In this document: in pieces, positions 35,434 through 47,960 of the stretch
How the letters are laid out: each line of letters starts with the position of its first letter
Numbering within the stretch: position 1 is the stretch's first letter
Source: Mesocentrotus franciscanus
Taxonomy: Eukaryota > Echinodermata > Echinoidea > Camarodonta > Strongylocentrotidae
Direction of reading: 5' to 3'
Length of the DNA: 64,000 bases
NCBI GenBank assembly: GCA_037976565.1
Contig: CP137683.1
Coordinates: 6,426,321 to 6,490,320, forward strand
Notes under the pieces: generated by a model
The model's database searches: none
The model's input: the letters and a program-made list of their open reading frames with translations, nothing else
What the model was told of the DNA's origin: nothing
Program-made: the position numbers and the translations under genes

Positions 35434-38224
35434 CTAGCAGGACCCGTGGAAAATCCACGGGATTCTAGGGAGGGTGGGGGTTGAAAATAGATATGTGCTA
35501 ACGATTATTATTATCGATATTATTATATATTTTTTTATTTTTTTTTAAATAATATTTTTAAAGATAATTTCTTTTTATCATTTTATAATTTTTCTTCTTC
35601 TTTTCATTAATATTGTACTCGTTAGAATATCAACCTTTTGTTTGCTGTCCCATGTCATTTTGAATTTTTTTATAAATATGTATCATGTAATAAAACTTGA
35701 AAATTGGAAGAAAACAGTGAAATCAATAAGTTGTAATTAAAATTGATGCATATATTTTAGACTAATACTTTCTTTTTACTTTCGTTAATTACGATTATTG
35801 TCGTCACTTAAATTCGTTCCTACTTTTTCACTATCCCTTTCCGGATCCTCACTCTCGTTATCTATACGAATATTGTTGTCATGCATGCACTGAAAATAAT
35901 ATACAAATATACAAATATACAATGACACTCGAGCATCGAAGGAACATCAAATCGTATTATATTCTCCCGAGGGCCATCGCGGCCCGAGGGAGAACAGTAC
36001 TATTGATGTTCCTGAGTGCGAATAGTTTTAGCTTGTTCCGAGAATGAGTCATTGTATATTTGTTTTATATCCCTTCCACCCAGGCGCGGATCAAGGATTC
36101 CTTAGGGGCCCAAATTTGAAGTTATGCGAGCCAAATATTGGTACGTAATGAGCAAAAACGTTTTTTTTTTTTGGGAGGCCGGGGCAGACAAAACATCCGC
36201 ATCACCCCACTCTTACATGCAAGCCCCGCTCAACGTTTTCATAGTGATTCGGGGGTCAAGGGCGGAGCCCCAGAAGCTCAGGGGTTTTAGGCATTAAATT
36301 ACGGTCAGATAAGCATCCAGGGGTCCGCCTTAGGGCCATTGAGTGGGTCCAGGGGGCAGAGCCACCGGAAGTTCAGGGTTTTTAGGCATTTAATTACGGT
36401 CAGATGAGTATAATTTGATACCTTATTTGTGGCACTGGCAGGTCACTCATTGGCGTGGGGTCAGGGCGGAGCCCCAGAAGCTCAGGGGTTTAGGCATTTA
36501 ATCACGGTCAGATGAGCATATTTTGATACCTCATTATTTTGTGACACTGGCAGGTCACTATTTTTTTCTTTCTCTCTTTCTTTCTATTTCTCTTTAATAT
36601 ACTTTTCCACAAAAAGTGGGGAGGGGTGGAGCTCGAGCCCTCCGAGCCCTGCCATTCCGCGGACCCTGACATGTAGGCCTCTAAATAAGTATATTTTTGC
36701 CCGACTGTAAATTTGGGAATTTGTCATTTTCCAACAAACGCAATCAAAAGTATAATGTACTAAAAATCTCGGAAAATTATGTCATTTCAGCAACATTTGT
36801 AAATCACCGGTATCGAATTAGAAATAAACCACGTTTAAATTTCATTTGGGGGCAGGCCCCAAGCACCCAAGCCCCCGTCAGTATGCAAGCGCCCCCGATC
36901 TACACCTTGTTGGCGGGAAAAATCGCAACTGATCTCCCCTACCTTTCTTCTTTCTCTTTTTTTTCTTCTTTCCCTTCCCTTCTTTCTCTCTCTTTTAGGA
37001 GTGCTGGGGGAAGGGACGCAAGGGCCGATTCACACGTTTTTGGCGGGATTAATCGCAACTGATCTCCCCTTCTTTTCACCCTTTTCTTTTCTTCTTACTC
37101 TTTTTTTGTTCCATTTTAGCTCTCTTTTGTTGGCGGGGCCGGGGCCGGGGGGAGAGGCAAGGTTTTTGGCCCTCGATTCACAACTTGTTGGCGAGAAAAT
37201 TTTTTCTTTCTCTTTATCTCCTCTTTTCCTTTTTCTTTCCCTTTCCTTCCTTCTCTCTTATTTTGTTGATGAGGGGTGGGGAGGCAACAGCCCGGGAGGC
37301 AAGGCCCTTTCGCGCCCCCATCTCCTTCTTATTTACACCTTTTCTTTTCTTCTTCCTCTTCTTTCTTTCCTTTCTCTCCCTTTTCCCTTCTTTTCCTTCT
37401 CTCTCTCTCTTTTTTTTCTTTGCTGGGAGGGGGACCAAGGCCCCTGCCCCCTGGATCCGCGCCTCCTTCCACCTGTAGGCCTATCATTCCTTGCACACTT
37501 CTGTAATAGCATGTACGTACCGTACTCACATTCACATCACATTCAAAAAGAAATAAAAGAAAACAACAATTGCACGGCTCAAACATGAAACATTGAATGA
37601 TCTAAATACACGCTATATACAGGTACTACATGCAGTATAGCTAGAGTGCTGCAGTTACTGCATAGGTTAAATGGATTGTGTGAGCGCCGTGACTGGCCTG
37701 ACACCGCGGGAGTTGCCCGTGCGGAGGCATGTGATATTACCTAAGCTCGCTGAATTTTTCTTCTCTTCAGTTATATGGTCTCGACATTTACAATCTATTT
37801 GCGTTATTATTGTTGTGATTTCAATGTAGTTTTCATAAAAGACCAATAAAGCAGAAGCTTGGACTATGATTATGTTGGCATGGTCCACAGAATTTGTACA
37901 AATATATTCAAAGTAAAGATTTTACGCGAAAAATCGGACTGTTTGTGCCAATATATTGTAACCGTCGCACGAATTATCTCGACTGTGTGTGTACGTGTGT
38001 GAGCGTAGAACCACGTATTACGTTGACGTCAGTTTGGCTGATGCGTATATATAGCAAGATGCCTCACACGGGATAGGCCCAACCCATCGCATCATGCATG
38101 TGCTACGCTACATGACGTGAGTGGAGTGTCTCTTGATAAACTATATCTTTGATCAGACTGCATATAGCAAGATGCCTAACACGGGATAGGCCCTACCCTT
38201 TGCGACGTGCATATTTGCTACAAC
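35434..38224 (-). mobile_element. Non-autonomous Helitron, unit D of array 2, 5'-truncated
   Basis: Starts at the CTAG junction with C and follows unit C until GCATATTTGCTACAAC at about 38224, where unrelated sequence begins. The CpG-rich 5'-terminal block and TC end (about 330 bp) are missing. It includes the hAT-like element 36082-37464. Confidence 0.85.
36082..37464. mobile_element. hAT-like element inside Helitron D
   Basis: Same ends; CCTTCCAC at 37465-37472 on the right and CCTTCCACCC on the left. Shares with copy C a shortened pyrimidine region (GAGAAAATTTTCTTTC-like join near 37195). Confidence 0.8.
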
Positions 38225-38820
38225 CACTACGAACATATCGTACCTGAAATACCCTTGGAAAACTCGTTGAAAATGGTTGACTTTCTAGGTAATTTCCCGT
38301 GAATTCAGGGTTACAAAGTCGTGAAAACCTCGTGGAATGTAGTTGAAAAAGTCCTACCATCAGATGTGGGAGGAGTTTGGTTGCTAAGAACAGTCATAAA
38401 AGAAATTTCAAGACATTTTCAACCATCATTAATACACTTTTCACTTTTACGATCGCCATTACCTGTCAAGTCGTTAACCCATCAAAGGGTTGAAACATGG
38501 TTGAAAATGAGATGAAAACTACCTGAATTTGTGTTATTGCCCGTTCGCCCTTGGAGCGCTGGCCCGATAGGCAAACCGTAAAAGTCGTTAGGCAGCATAG
38601 CTGAAGGGCTTCCACACTAAAATAAGCTTCAGCAGCATAGTTTGGTACATAGGTAGAATACAGTGAATGCTGCACATCACAATGTAGTAAATAGTCATTT
38701 TGTGAATAGATAATATTAATATAGGTTCTTATGTTGTACGTTTCACTGACGATATGATTGGGTGAAAAACAGTTGAGGTCCTGTAGACTTTAAAAAAAGT
38801 ATTTATTAATTTATTTTCAG
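38225..38820. other. Unassigned sequence after Helitron array 2
   Basis: No repeat recognised. ttattttcag at its end is a good splice acceptor for the possible exon that follows. Confidence 0.35.
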
Positions 38821-38873
38821 GGGATATGATCCCCAATTTCGATGACATTTCGTTAGAAGAAGCTTTTAGCAGG
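38821..38873 (+). CDS. Possible internal exon of an unknown gene
   Basis: ttattttcag precedes two bases and then MIPNFDDISLEEAFSR in one frame, ending in phase 0 at agg|gtaaaa. The following acceptor-bounded stretch (39905) is also phase 0 and stays open, so the two could be joined. No family recognised; the exon is short, so chance is quite possible. Confidence 0.28.
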
Positions 38874-39904
38874 GTAAAAAATACTTATATTTCTACGGTA
38901 GCTCTTTAAAAAAAACATGTGGTCAAAACGGCTACCGTAAAAAAAAATATAATCGGTAGCTATTTCAGGACTCACACTGAGAAGATATAGATTATCTCTT
39001 TGGTTAAACATTACCAGCAGTCATTGCCGGTGGCGGTAGTTGCCAGTATACAATAATACAACCTACTAAGGCGAGGGTAGTCATTCGACGGGGAAGGGGG
39101 GGCTGGTGAGCATCATTTCGGGAGTGCCTCCTAATTGCGCAGATAATATGGAAATGTTTGCTCATCCACATTTAAAAAAATCTACATACAAAGTTGAATT
39201 AAAACAATAAATAAACAAATCAATCATGAATTGAAAAGTTTTGTGGATTATTCCAGATGATCAGAAACGAGTAAGAGACAACAAGGGGAACGAGAGGAAT
39301 ATTTGAAGAAAATGGGCAAAAAAGGAGAGAAAATGAGGAAGAATAAGAATAACTGACTGTCAAGCCCCAAAATAAGATCAATGAAAAATATATTCTTTAT
39401 ATAAAGTTGTTGAAAAGGGTTTTGTAATTGTATGCACATTATTTTGAATTATGTGATTGTTCAATATAAATATTACCCTAATGAGGTTTGAGGAAGGAAA
39501 AAGCAAAAAGAATTAAAGAAGGGCATTTTTTTTAAATGAAGACAATGAATAAGGAAATGAAAATAATTAAAGGAAGTGACGTTATGAAGGAGAAAAGTCC
39601 CTTGTTTTTTCATTGTTATTATTATTATTATTATTATTACATACTAATTATAAGATTATTAGGCCTATTATTATTCTTCTTTTTTAAAGGAAAATTTAAA
39701 CAATGGAGGGAGTCAAATGGAAGCAGACAAAAAAGAGCATCGCAGAGGAACGAAAATAAGAAAAATAGGGCCATATCTTGACGGTTAGAAAAAATTGATA
39801 GAAATGCTTAGGTGAAAAGAGGAAAAAAATAAGAAGATAAAAATGCGAAGAAATTTAAAGGAAAACTGAGCAGAAGGTATAGAGCTTGTCATTATTTTTT
39901 TCAG
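38874..39904 (+). other. Possible intron; no element recognised
   Basis: AT-rich with purine-rich stretches and an (ATT)n tract at about 39617-39640. It ends tatttttttcag. Confidence 0.3.
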
Positions 39905-40120
39905 GCAGTCAAAATGAAGTTGTTTAGCCAAGCGTTTGGTAATTTGGAAACTCCTATGAGAAAATTTGAATTGTTGACAGACCATCGCGTATCACACTCC
40001 CCACGATCAGGAGGTCCACAGCGCAGGCAAGGCTCTTCGACGACGAGCTGCTTTGCCCACAAATACTGCAAACGAGAGGAAACACTAGAATGTGCCGACA
40101 ATTTTGGTAGCCTCTTTTGA
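39905..40120 (+). CDS. Possible terminal exon of an unknown gene
   Basis: After tatttttttcag, 71 codons are open to TGA: AVKMKLFSQAFGNLETPMRK, then a Ser/Gly/Arg-rich stretch (HSPRSGGPQRRQGSSTT) and a C-terminal Cys cluster, SCFAHKYCKREETLEC, then ADNFGSLF. Basic and Cys-containing; could be the end of a secreted or regulatory protein, but I recognise no family. Phase fits 38821-38873. Upstream exons were not found. Confidence 0.3.
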   Translation, partial: AVKMKLFSQAFGNLETPMRKFELLTDHRVSHSPRSGGPQRRQGSSTTSCFAHKYCKREETLECADNFGSLF

Positions 40121-40177
40121 CACAAAAAAGACCGTCAATAATTATTACAAATCAACTTTTACCATGGGATTTATATG

Positions 40178-40510
40178 TAGTAGCCCTCATTTGCACGCCC
40201 TCCAGAATTTCGATGAAATTCCATGGATAAACTCTGAGGCGTGATGATAACCCTCTCCAGAATTTTAGAGCAAATGGACCAGTAGTTTTGAAATGAAAGG
40301 TGAAAAGATTTCTTTATTTTCTTTGAAGTGAACAATTCTTGGCTCGTGAAGGGTTAGTAAATAAACTTCAAAGAAAATAAAAGAAATCTAGTCATTTCTC
40401 ATTAGAAAATTTGCTCTAAGTTTGCTCTAAAATTATCATGCCTAAGAGCTTCTACCCATGGAAATTGTTTGAAGTTGAGGTGGGTGCGCAAAATGAGGGC
40501 TACTACCTTT
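40178..40510. mobile_element. Foldback MITE, family M1, complete copy
   Basis: GTAGTAGCCCTCATTTGCAC at left and TGAGGGCTACTACC at right are inverted ends; arms continue through CCATGGATAA / TACCCATGG and AGAGCAAA / TTTGCTC to TTTCTTTGAAG / CTTCAAAGAAA. About 333 bp. Confidence 0.8.
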
Positions 40511-41027
40511 AATGATAGTTTCGGTATCGCACGAAGACCGAAAATCATTGTTCTATTTGTATTCCACATAGAATGAACTGATACAGAGTGCTATACAAGA
40601 ATGTTTCATTGTGACGACGTACGGACAAGTAATATCTGCCCCAAACTCGAAATCTCGGCAGTTTCCATCGAGAACGTAAACCTTCACAAGCTGAAGATTT
40701 CGGGTGCGACGCGCACATAATTATGCCGCAATTTTAATACAATTATGATCCACCTCGTAGCATTATATCAAGATAGTGTTCGTCAAATATGTCGATGTCA
40801 TGATTGTTTGTAAATGTTTTCAAATGTTTATTAGTTTATTGGGAATCGATTAAGTTTGTTCTTTGAGCGCGAATGTGTGAAAAAAATGAGGACACAGAAA
40901 ACCACAAGAGCGATTTTTAAATATTTTCCTCTTTTTTCGCTCCCGTTATTTGGTTTACGGTAGCGATTCTGTCGACTTGAGGAGCGAATCGCTCGTCGCT
41001 CCCGTGTATTTTTTACCCTGGCAGTTA

Positions 41028-41690
41028 GGCATGATAACCCTCTTCAGAGCAAACGAATCAGTAATTTGGAAAAGAGCAGGTAATAGATTTTTATTTTTTT
41101 TAAAGTTTGATTAGTAATCCGCATCGACAAAATTGTTCACTCTATTCACTTCTCATTTCAAAATTACTGGTCCAATATTGCTCTAAATTATTAAGAGGGT
41201 CTAAGAGATGTCTAAGAAGGCTACTACCTTTAAAGTTACTGGATAGTTTGTGAAATTCTGGAGGTGATGTCGGCCTCCATGATTCTGTTAAATCGGGAGG
41301 ATAAAGTATATTGTGGTTGAAGTTCAACCTCCTGGTCGAATGATCATCAATATTTACTGAACACCATAATTCGGTAAATCTGTGCCTGATTTTCCGCGGT
41401 ATGTCGTTTCTAGTTTCTAGCTGGAGAGACCGGGGCTGAGACAATTCATCAGTGATTCACCTTCTCGAGAAAAACAAGGTAGTGATTGCACGAGTTAAAG
41501 GTAATAGCCCTCATTTGCACACCCTCCCAAATTTCGATGAAATTCTAGTGCGTAGGAGCTCTTAGCCATGATAATAAACGGACCAGTAGTTTTCAAATGA
41601 TGAATGAATAGATTCCTTTTGTTTTCTTTGAATTGAACATATTTATGGTTCGTGGAGGATTCGTTATCAAACTACCTTTAAAGGTACTAT
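41028..41690. mobile_element. M1 MITE fragments (two or three)
   Basis: 41028-41245 has GGCATGATAACCCTCTTCAG and GCTACTACCTTTAA; 41496-41690 has AATAGCCCTCATTTGCACAC and CCAGTAGTTTTCAAATGA. Partial copies of the element at 40178. Confidence 0.65.
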
Positions 41691-42205
41691 GTCCCATTTG
41701 CAGGCCCAAAAATGAAAAGGTTAAATTCCAACGGCATTTGAAAGATAATACTAATTTAGAACTTCCCTAAAAGGGGGCTTGAAAATGTCTTTAAGTGGGA
41801 AAATAACGAATATTAGTTGTCGAATCGACTTAAGTGCTACCAAGACAGTAAGTAATAGTCTAATTTTCAGACCATTGTACCGAATGGTCATACGTTTTGT
41901 GCTGCGCAAAGATTCAATCAGTTTAATTTTGACCATTACAAGAAGTGGGTTATTGATGTAGACAAATGCTCATGTACTCTTTACAGCTTATTATATGTAT
42001 GTTATTACCAAAGAAGAAAAGGCCAGTCAGTCACTCAATAGTGTCTGACAGTGAAGTCTAGCAAGTAAACGGGTTTCCTTGCATAATTTGAATATTAGGA
42101 CACTGCTAACGTTTAAATTTAACAGATAGGACATACATGACATATTCATAATTCCTGCAAAGTTCTACGGAATTTGATGTTGGCTGCAAAGGGACAAAGT
42201 ATCTT
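41691..42205. other. Unassigned AT-rich sequence
   Basis: Nothing recognised. Confidence 0.3.
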
Positions 42206-42500
42206 TAAAGCGTCCCCAAAATTTGATGGCAAAATTTAACCTACCGGTAACTTGTTTAATGTAATAAAGAGGATGTCATTTAACACACGCTTCTGCAAGG
42301 ATTTAAAGAAAAATGTGTTTGAAAACGTATACAAAATGTGGGTTTTCTGCCATCAATGCTCGTCTTCAAAATCATTTGTTGTTAAAATAATTGCAGAAGT
42401 GTGTGTTGAATGACACTCTCTTTCACATCATTAAACAATTTAAGGAAATTTTGCCATTACCTATTGGCAAAAATTGGGCTCCCAGCACTTAAAATTTCAC
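42206..42500. mobile_element. Palindromic MITE, family M2, copy 1
   Basis: GAGGATGTCATTTAACACAC then GCTTCTGCAA at left; TTGCAGAAGTGTGTGTTGAA then TGACACTCTC at right; outer ends TTTGATGGCAAAATTT / AAATTTTGCCATTACC. About 295 bp. Confidence 0.75.
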
Positions 42501-43273
42501 ACACAATTTCTTTTACACGAGTTTGAAGAAAATCAAAGCTCATTGCAACTAGCTGAGATGACACTAATTTGTAATTAGCATGATTGTTGAAGGGCGGCCC
42601 ATCCTACTACTTACAATATTCCTAAGCTACTGATATCATTCACGCCTATCGATGGCAAGAAAATACGCCTGAACCATCACAATTTATCCGATGCCATAAA
42701 CATTTACCGCGATCAGCATGAACAGGTAGATTCGTTTTGAGCTTTCGACAACTCGATCTGTAAATTTAACAAGTCACAAACAAATTAACCAGCTAGGATT
42801 TTAATCTGCATCTACTGTTTTTAGGGCAGCGACACTACCATCAGGCTATCACTGGTTGTCAATTTGTTGTTGTGGCTAAACCCACTTGGATCATAATTAT
42901 TATAATATAATATATTGAGAATTCACTTTTGCAGTCGGCTACCTCGGCTACGCCAAACATTAGCAACCTACTCCAGTAAAAACATTGGGCTGAGACATAT
43001 GACCCTCAGTACCAGCTCCCACCTGCAATAATATCATACTGAACAATAACTAGGTCAACCTGGGTCTGGCCTTTATTAGAGTCGTCATGTGCACAAGAGT
43101 TTGTTCATATTCCGAATTTGGATGTAAAAGAATAAGGTATGTACATGTCACAGTTGACCTAAACTAATTTTCCTGGTGAATAGATTACAACCTGGAGAAA
43201 AAAAGAAGAAAAAAATGATAAAACATGTGAAGAGCTAAATAAAGAATGTCAAGAACCTATCAAAGCCTCTCTA
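42501..43273. other. Unassigned sequence
   Basis: Nothing recognised except tracts of AT-rich DNA. Confidence 0.3.
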
Positions 43274-43616
43274 GAGTGTTGGGAACCAAAATTCGCCAAA
43301 ACTTTGATGACAAAATGTCGCTTAAATTTTATGATGATGTGAACGAGGATGTCATTTAACACACGATATTGTAAAGATTCTCAAGTAATTGTGTTTGCAG
43401 ACGGATATTACGGGAAGAATACAAAATTTAGGTTTTGTGTTGTACTCAGAAAACCCATATTTTGTATTCTTTCATCAATAATTGTCTTCACACACATTTG
43501 CTTTGAAAATCCGTGCAGAAGAGACTGTTAAATTGTATCCTTTTCACATGATTATTTCACGTTATTATACAAGTTAAGTGAAATTGTGCCATCAAATATT
43601 TGGGGCTCTCAACACT
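43274..43616. mobile_element. Palindromic MITE, family M2, copy 2
   Basis: AGTGTTGGGAACCAAAATT and TTTGGGGCTCTCAACACT are inverted ends; GAGGATGTCATTTAACACAC is shared with copy 1. Confidence 0.75.
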
Positions 43617-44139
43617 TTTACAGAGGCTTTAAAGGTATAAACCAGTTTTGGAAACGCCCCTCTCTCAAAAAAATGAAATGGAAGCTCTCATTACCAATCA
43701 TGTGAAAGAATATGTTTTGACTAATACGTGATGATACAAATTTTGCCGGGAAAGTCGGGAAACCGCCTACGAATTGATATATTTGGTAAATTATTATATC
43801 TATTGGGACCAAATAGATATCGCGCACGTGGTCGCGTAGTCCCATATACATCTTTCTGTGTACAGTGCTTGTAACTTTACCAAGACTGGGCCAAATTTCT
43901 TATCATTTTGATGATTCCAGAACCTTGCAGTACACACCAATACTTATATGCTAGATGATCAACCTTTTCTGATCGATTCCACAACGTTTCTTTCACGATG
44001 CAATCGCATGACCAGAACTGGTCTTTCTCTTTAAGCTTAAAAGTTAACGCCCATCTAATTTGTTGGATGCCCCCAAAAAAAAAAATGATTGAAAACATCA
44101 CTTAGAATGTACAATAGTGCCAAAGATGATTATGTCGAG

Positions 44140-44310
44140 GCTCGTTACTAGTCAAACTTCAAAGAAATCAACTGTTATTCACTTCTCATTTCGAAACTAC
44201 TGGTCCATCTGTTCTAAAATCATACGAGGGATTATCACGCCACCAATCTTCTCTACCCATGGAATTTCATCGGACTCGGGGAGCGTGTGCAAATGAGGCT
44301 ACTACATTAA
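44140..44310. mobile_element. M1 MITE fragment
   Basis: ACTTCAAAGAAATCAACTG, CTACCCATGGAATTTCATCG and GTGCAAATGAGGCTACTAC match the right half of 40178-40510. Confidence 0.65.
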
Positions 44311-45320
44311 ATATACTCTTTTGCAAGGATTCAATTTGTTTGAAGGGGAATCTTGCTGAAAAAAAATACTTTTTTTCTGCGTACAAAACAAACCCAAATT
44401 ATGTACTTTTGTCTTTATTATTCGTCTTCAAACACGTTTGTTTTGAAATTCCTTTCAAATGTGTATGTTAAATGACATCCTCTTACACATCAATCAACAG
44501 TTTAGGAGATATTTTGCCATCATATATTTGGTACTCCCAGCAAAAGGTTTTGGGAGCCAAAGAACTTTGGTGGGGAAAATTCACTTAAAGTGTATAATGA
44601 CGTGAAAGTGGATGCTACATAACACTCATCTCTTCACGCATTTTCAAAATAATTGTGTAACAAGACTAATATTGATGACAGAATACTAAATTTGAATATA
44701 CAGCGTACAGCACAAAATGAGAATGTTGTATTCTTTCATCAATATTCATCTTCAAACAACTAAATTACATTGTTAAATCCTTCCAGAAGCGTGTGTCTAA
44801 TGACACCTTCTTCCACGTCGACATAATACTATTCAAATGATATTTTTGAGATCAGGCTACATAACGACCAGGAGTCATGAGACATTTTTCGGAACCCAGT
44901 CATTCATGGAAACCATCGACGTCGAGCAGCTGTTTTTCAAGTTTTCATTTTCATTTTCTCGTCGAGGGTCGGGGAGTGGGGGAAGAATCATACCTTCATG
45001 CATATTATATAATTTAACCTGATCAGTGTGAGCAGCATAATGCATTGGGGAAAAAATCTTCTTAGACAGACTGTTGTTATACTTGGACAGGTGCTCACTT
45101 TCAAGGAATTTCAAAACAAATGTGTTTGAAAACAAATAGTAATGAAAGAATACACAATTTTAATATTCTGATGCTCCGGTATTCAAATTTCGTTTTCTAT
45201 CATTAATATTTTTCTAACCCGTTTGTTTTGAAAATACTCACAGATATGATATCCTCTTTCCTGTCATCAAATAACATATGTAGATATTGCCATCATTTTT
45301 TCAAAGAGGCATTAGGCTAA
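44311..45320. mobile_element. M2 MITE fragments, three decayed copies
   Basis: Units near 44311-44545, 44546-44850 and 45095-45320 share TTCGTCTTCAAACACG, TTAAATGACATCCTCT, TTTGTTTTGAAA and TTTTGGGAGCCAAAG words with copies 1 and 2. They sit almost end to end. Confidence 0.55.
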
Positions 45321-47690
45321 TGCGACCATGATTTTGTAAGCCTCCGTAAAAATGTATAGGAAAGTTAAAATGTCTTGATTTGGTCATATATTCGTGATTA
45401 AAGGGGGTGTTGAGTTCTGGGAAGGGTCGGGGACGTGTCCGAAAGTGTCAGGAAAATGATGAAACGATTAAAGAGATTAAACACAAACAAAATCGATAGG
45501 TTATGGACTGAATAGACAATTGAGAATTTTAAAAACAGATTAGATTATTGTAGATGAACATGAATTCGTGCCAAACACAACTCACCGAGACAAACTTAGG
45601 CTGTGGTGTTCCTCCGTCGAATGGGCATGATCTGAAGAGTAACCTTAATTATGCGTATACATATGTCGCGACATTTGTATCACCTTATTCCATATCCTTG
45701 GTTGTGTTCATCCTTTATCAAAACATGTATCCATTATTCCACCGTTTCCCATTAATAGCGGCTGATAGCTACAAAACATAACACAGAATGACCTGAGAAA
45801 CGACGTGAATAGGATAGGGCGCGCCTTTTCCACAGAAACCGCGCGAAACATTTTGGAAACCATTCAGGAATGAAGATGTGAGAAAATAAGTGATTGATTT
45901 ATTATGTTTGCAGCTACATAGGTGGTTTGACCTATTTGACCAAGAGGATCGTAGTTGTGTGACAAAACACAATTTTGTCAAAGCAAACGACTGACACTAT
46001 AGGTATGGAGCTATGTCCATAGCTCCATGCCTATAATATATATAGGGGGTCTTTATAGGTCTTTTTGTATAAATTCTTGCATGTACTTAATTACATTATA
46101 ATGTGTGATACAGTTAAATGCATTTTAATTATACCATAGAGCATGTATATGTGTATAATACATAGGACATGCCTTAATACATAGACTAACGCACATTCCA
46201 CAGAAGGGAAATGAGCCATAAACTACGCTGGTCAAGCAGTGGAGGCATGGTCATCCCTTTAGACCATTCACTCTCGCTGAGATAAGATTATGTTATATTG
46301 CATAGACTTTGTAGACTTACGAGATGCAGTAGGTTAAGAAATGTGGTATGCGGCGAGGATAAGACCTTGCGTCGTGTAATTTATGTTGCCTGACCGAAGC
46401 AAATCGAACATGTTCCCTGCATGTGGACGTGATATGTGGATTTATAATTTCAAAAACGTAAGCTGTAGTTGCGTTTACAGTAATCGTCTTGATGTGCATA
46501 CTTCTAATGCCATCTCTTTCATACACATATCAATATTACATCTCTTCACTAAGTTCACTTATACATTCTTTCCTACTCGCATAAAATGAAAACATCTGTA
46601 TATTTTGGCCTTGGTTGCCTGTTATTGTAAAAAGTAATAATTATGTAATTAGAATGCATATAGTGAATTGCATTTTGCCATCAAAAATGTTGTATTGTTA
46701 AGTAAATGTGTTGTGACCCAACTTTCTAGATAGGATTCCATCCATAATTATATGACAGACGTCATCCGACAACATTAATGTGATAGGTCTACTAGCCTAA
46801 GTGATGAGATTCGTAAATTTAATGTGTATAAACAAAATGACATAAATGTTAATAACGTTTAGAAGGTTTAATTAATATTTAATTAATCCGAATTCATATA
46901 TTTCAGGCTTGACATATGTCAACATTTGTGACAATAACAAGTAGTATGTGCAAGAAACTCTGATTTACGATAATGTAATAATACTAATAATTTTAGTTGC
47001 ATAATGAATGAAGAGAAGCAAATGACTAGATTTGATCTGTATTATGATATTTAAGATTTCTTTTACTTCATTTCCCTTCTATATTTCATTCATTCATTCT
47101 TCCTTTCTTTGATCCTTTTTTCTATTTGTTTTATGGATTTGAGTACTCATCTATCCATTTGTTTATGTAAGGTTATTCCAGCAATAATCGCACATGGTTA
47201 TATTTTGGGGCCTATCACAGAAACAAACAAAATAATGTTGTTTGCTTTGCATTTCAATACAGATGAGGTATATAGTACAGCCTTCACATTTCTTCAGGAC
47301 ACAGAAATAGATAGAATGTGTATCAATTTAGTGAGCAACCTATTCAAGATTAATTTTAAATACCCTCACCTCTTTCTTTGGCCTTGTTTATTGTCTTTGT
47401 TTGTTTGTTGTTGATTTTTCTTTCATTTCATATCTTTATCTCTTCCAACTTTTGCATGAATTCTTTTTCCATTTCACTTTTATACAGTTTGCCTCTTCAC
47501 TCCACCTTCCGTTATGGAAATAAGTCGGGTATACCGGCCTACGTATATATTATTGTTCGAAATTTCGGGTTTATATCATTTCCACCTTCAGGTTATTCAC
47601 CAATAAACCATTTTCAAGCTCGGAAAATGCAAAATATCATCTATCTTATCTAATCTAGTCACTAATCTATATAGTTTGACAATTCTCAGC
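45321..47690. other. Unassigned AT-rich sequence
   Basis: No exon or element recognised except the short palindrome listed separately. Confidence 0.3.
45998..46035. repeat. Short near-perfect palindrome
   Basis: TATAGGTATGGAGCTATG, a 2-base loop, then CATAGCTCCATGCCTATA: 18-bp arms with one mismatch. Confidence 0.85.
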
Positions 47691-47727
47691 TGGCCAACAG
47701 AGGGCGATCTCCCCTCAGTTGCCCCCA

Positions 47728-47960
47728 GGAGCGGCGCCACAGGGGCAGGGCGGCCGCCCTATCATTTTCAAAAAAGGAAGAGGAAGAGAAGGAAAAAGAG
47801 GAAAAGGAGAAGGAAAAGGAAAGGAAAAAGAAGGAGAAGAAAAGAAAAGGAAGGGAAGAGAAGGAGGAAGAGAACTATAAAATGTAAATATGTATGACGT
47901 AAGGGAGGGCGGGGGAGAGGGAAAAGAAAAAAATTAAGATAGAAAATAAAGAAAAGGAGA
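47728..47960. mobile_element. hAT-like terminus followed by purine-rich tract
   Basis: CAGGAGCGGCGCCACAGGGG is a hAT-style end; then GGAAGAGGAAGAGAAGG-type purine sequence to about 47960. No opposite end found. Confidence 0.45.

Noticed and set aside
29077..38224. A Rep/helicase gene in the Helitron units
   Set aside because: No long frame with rolling-circle HUH or helicase motifs on either strand; units are non-autonomous.
39248..39985. Several hydrophobic or basic small open frames
   Set aside because: AT-rich sequence without splice or start signals; kept only the acceptor-bounded exon at 39905.
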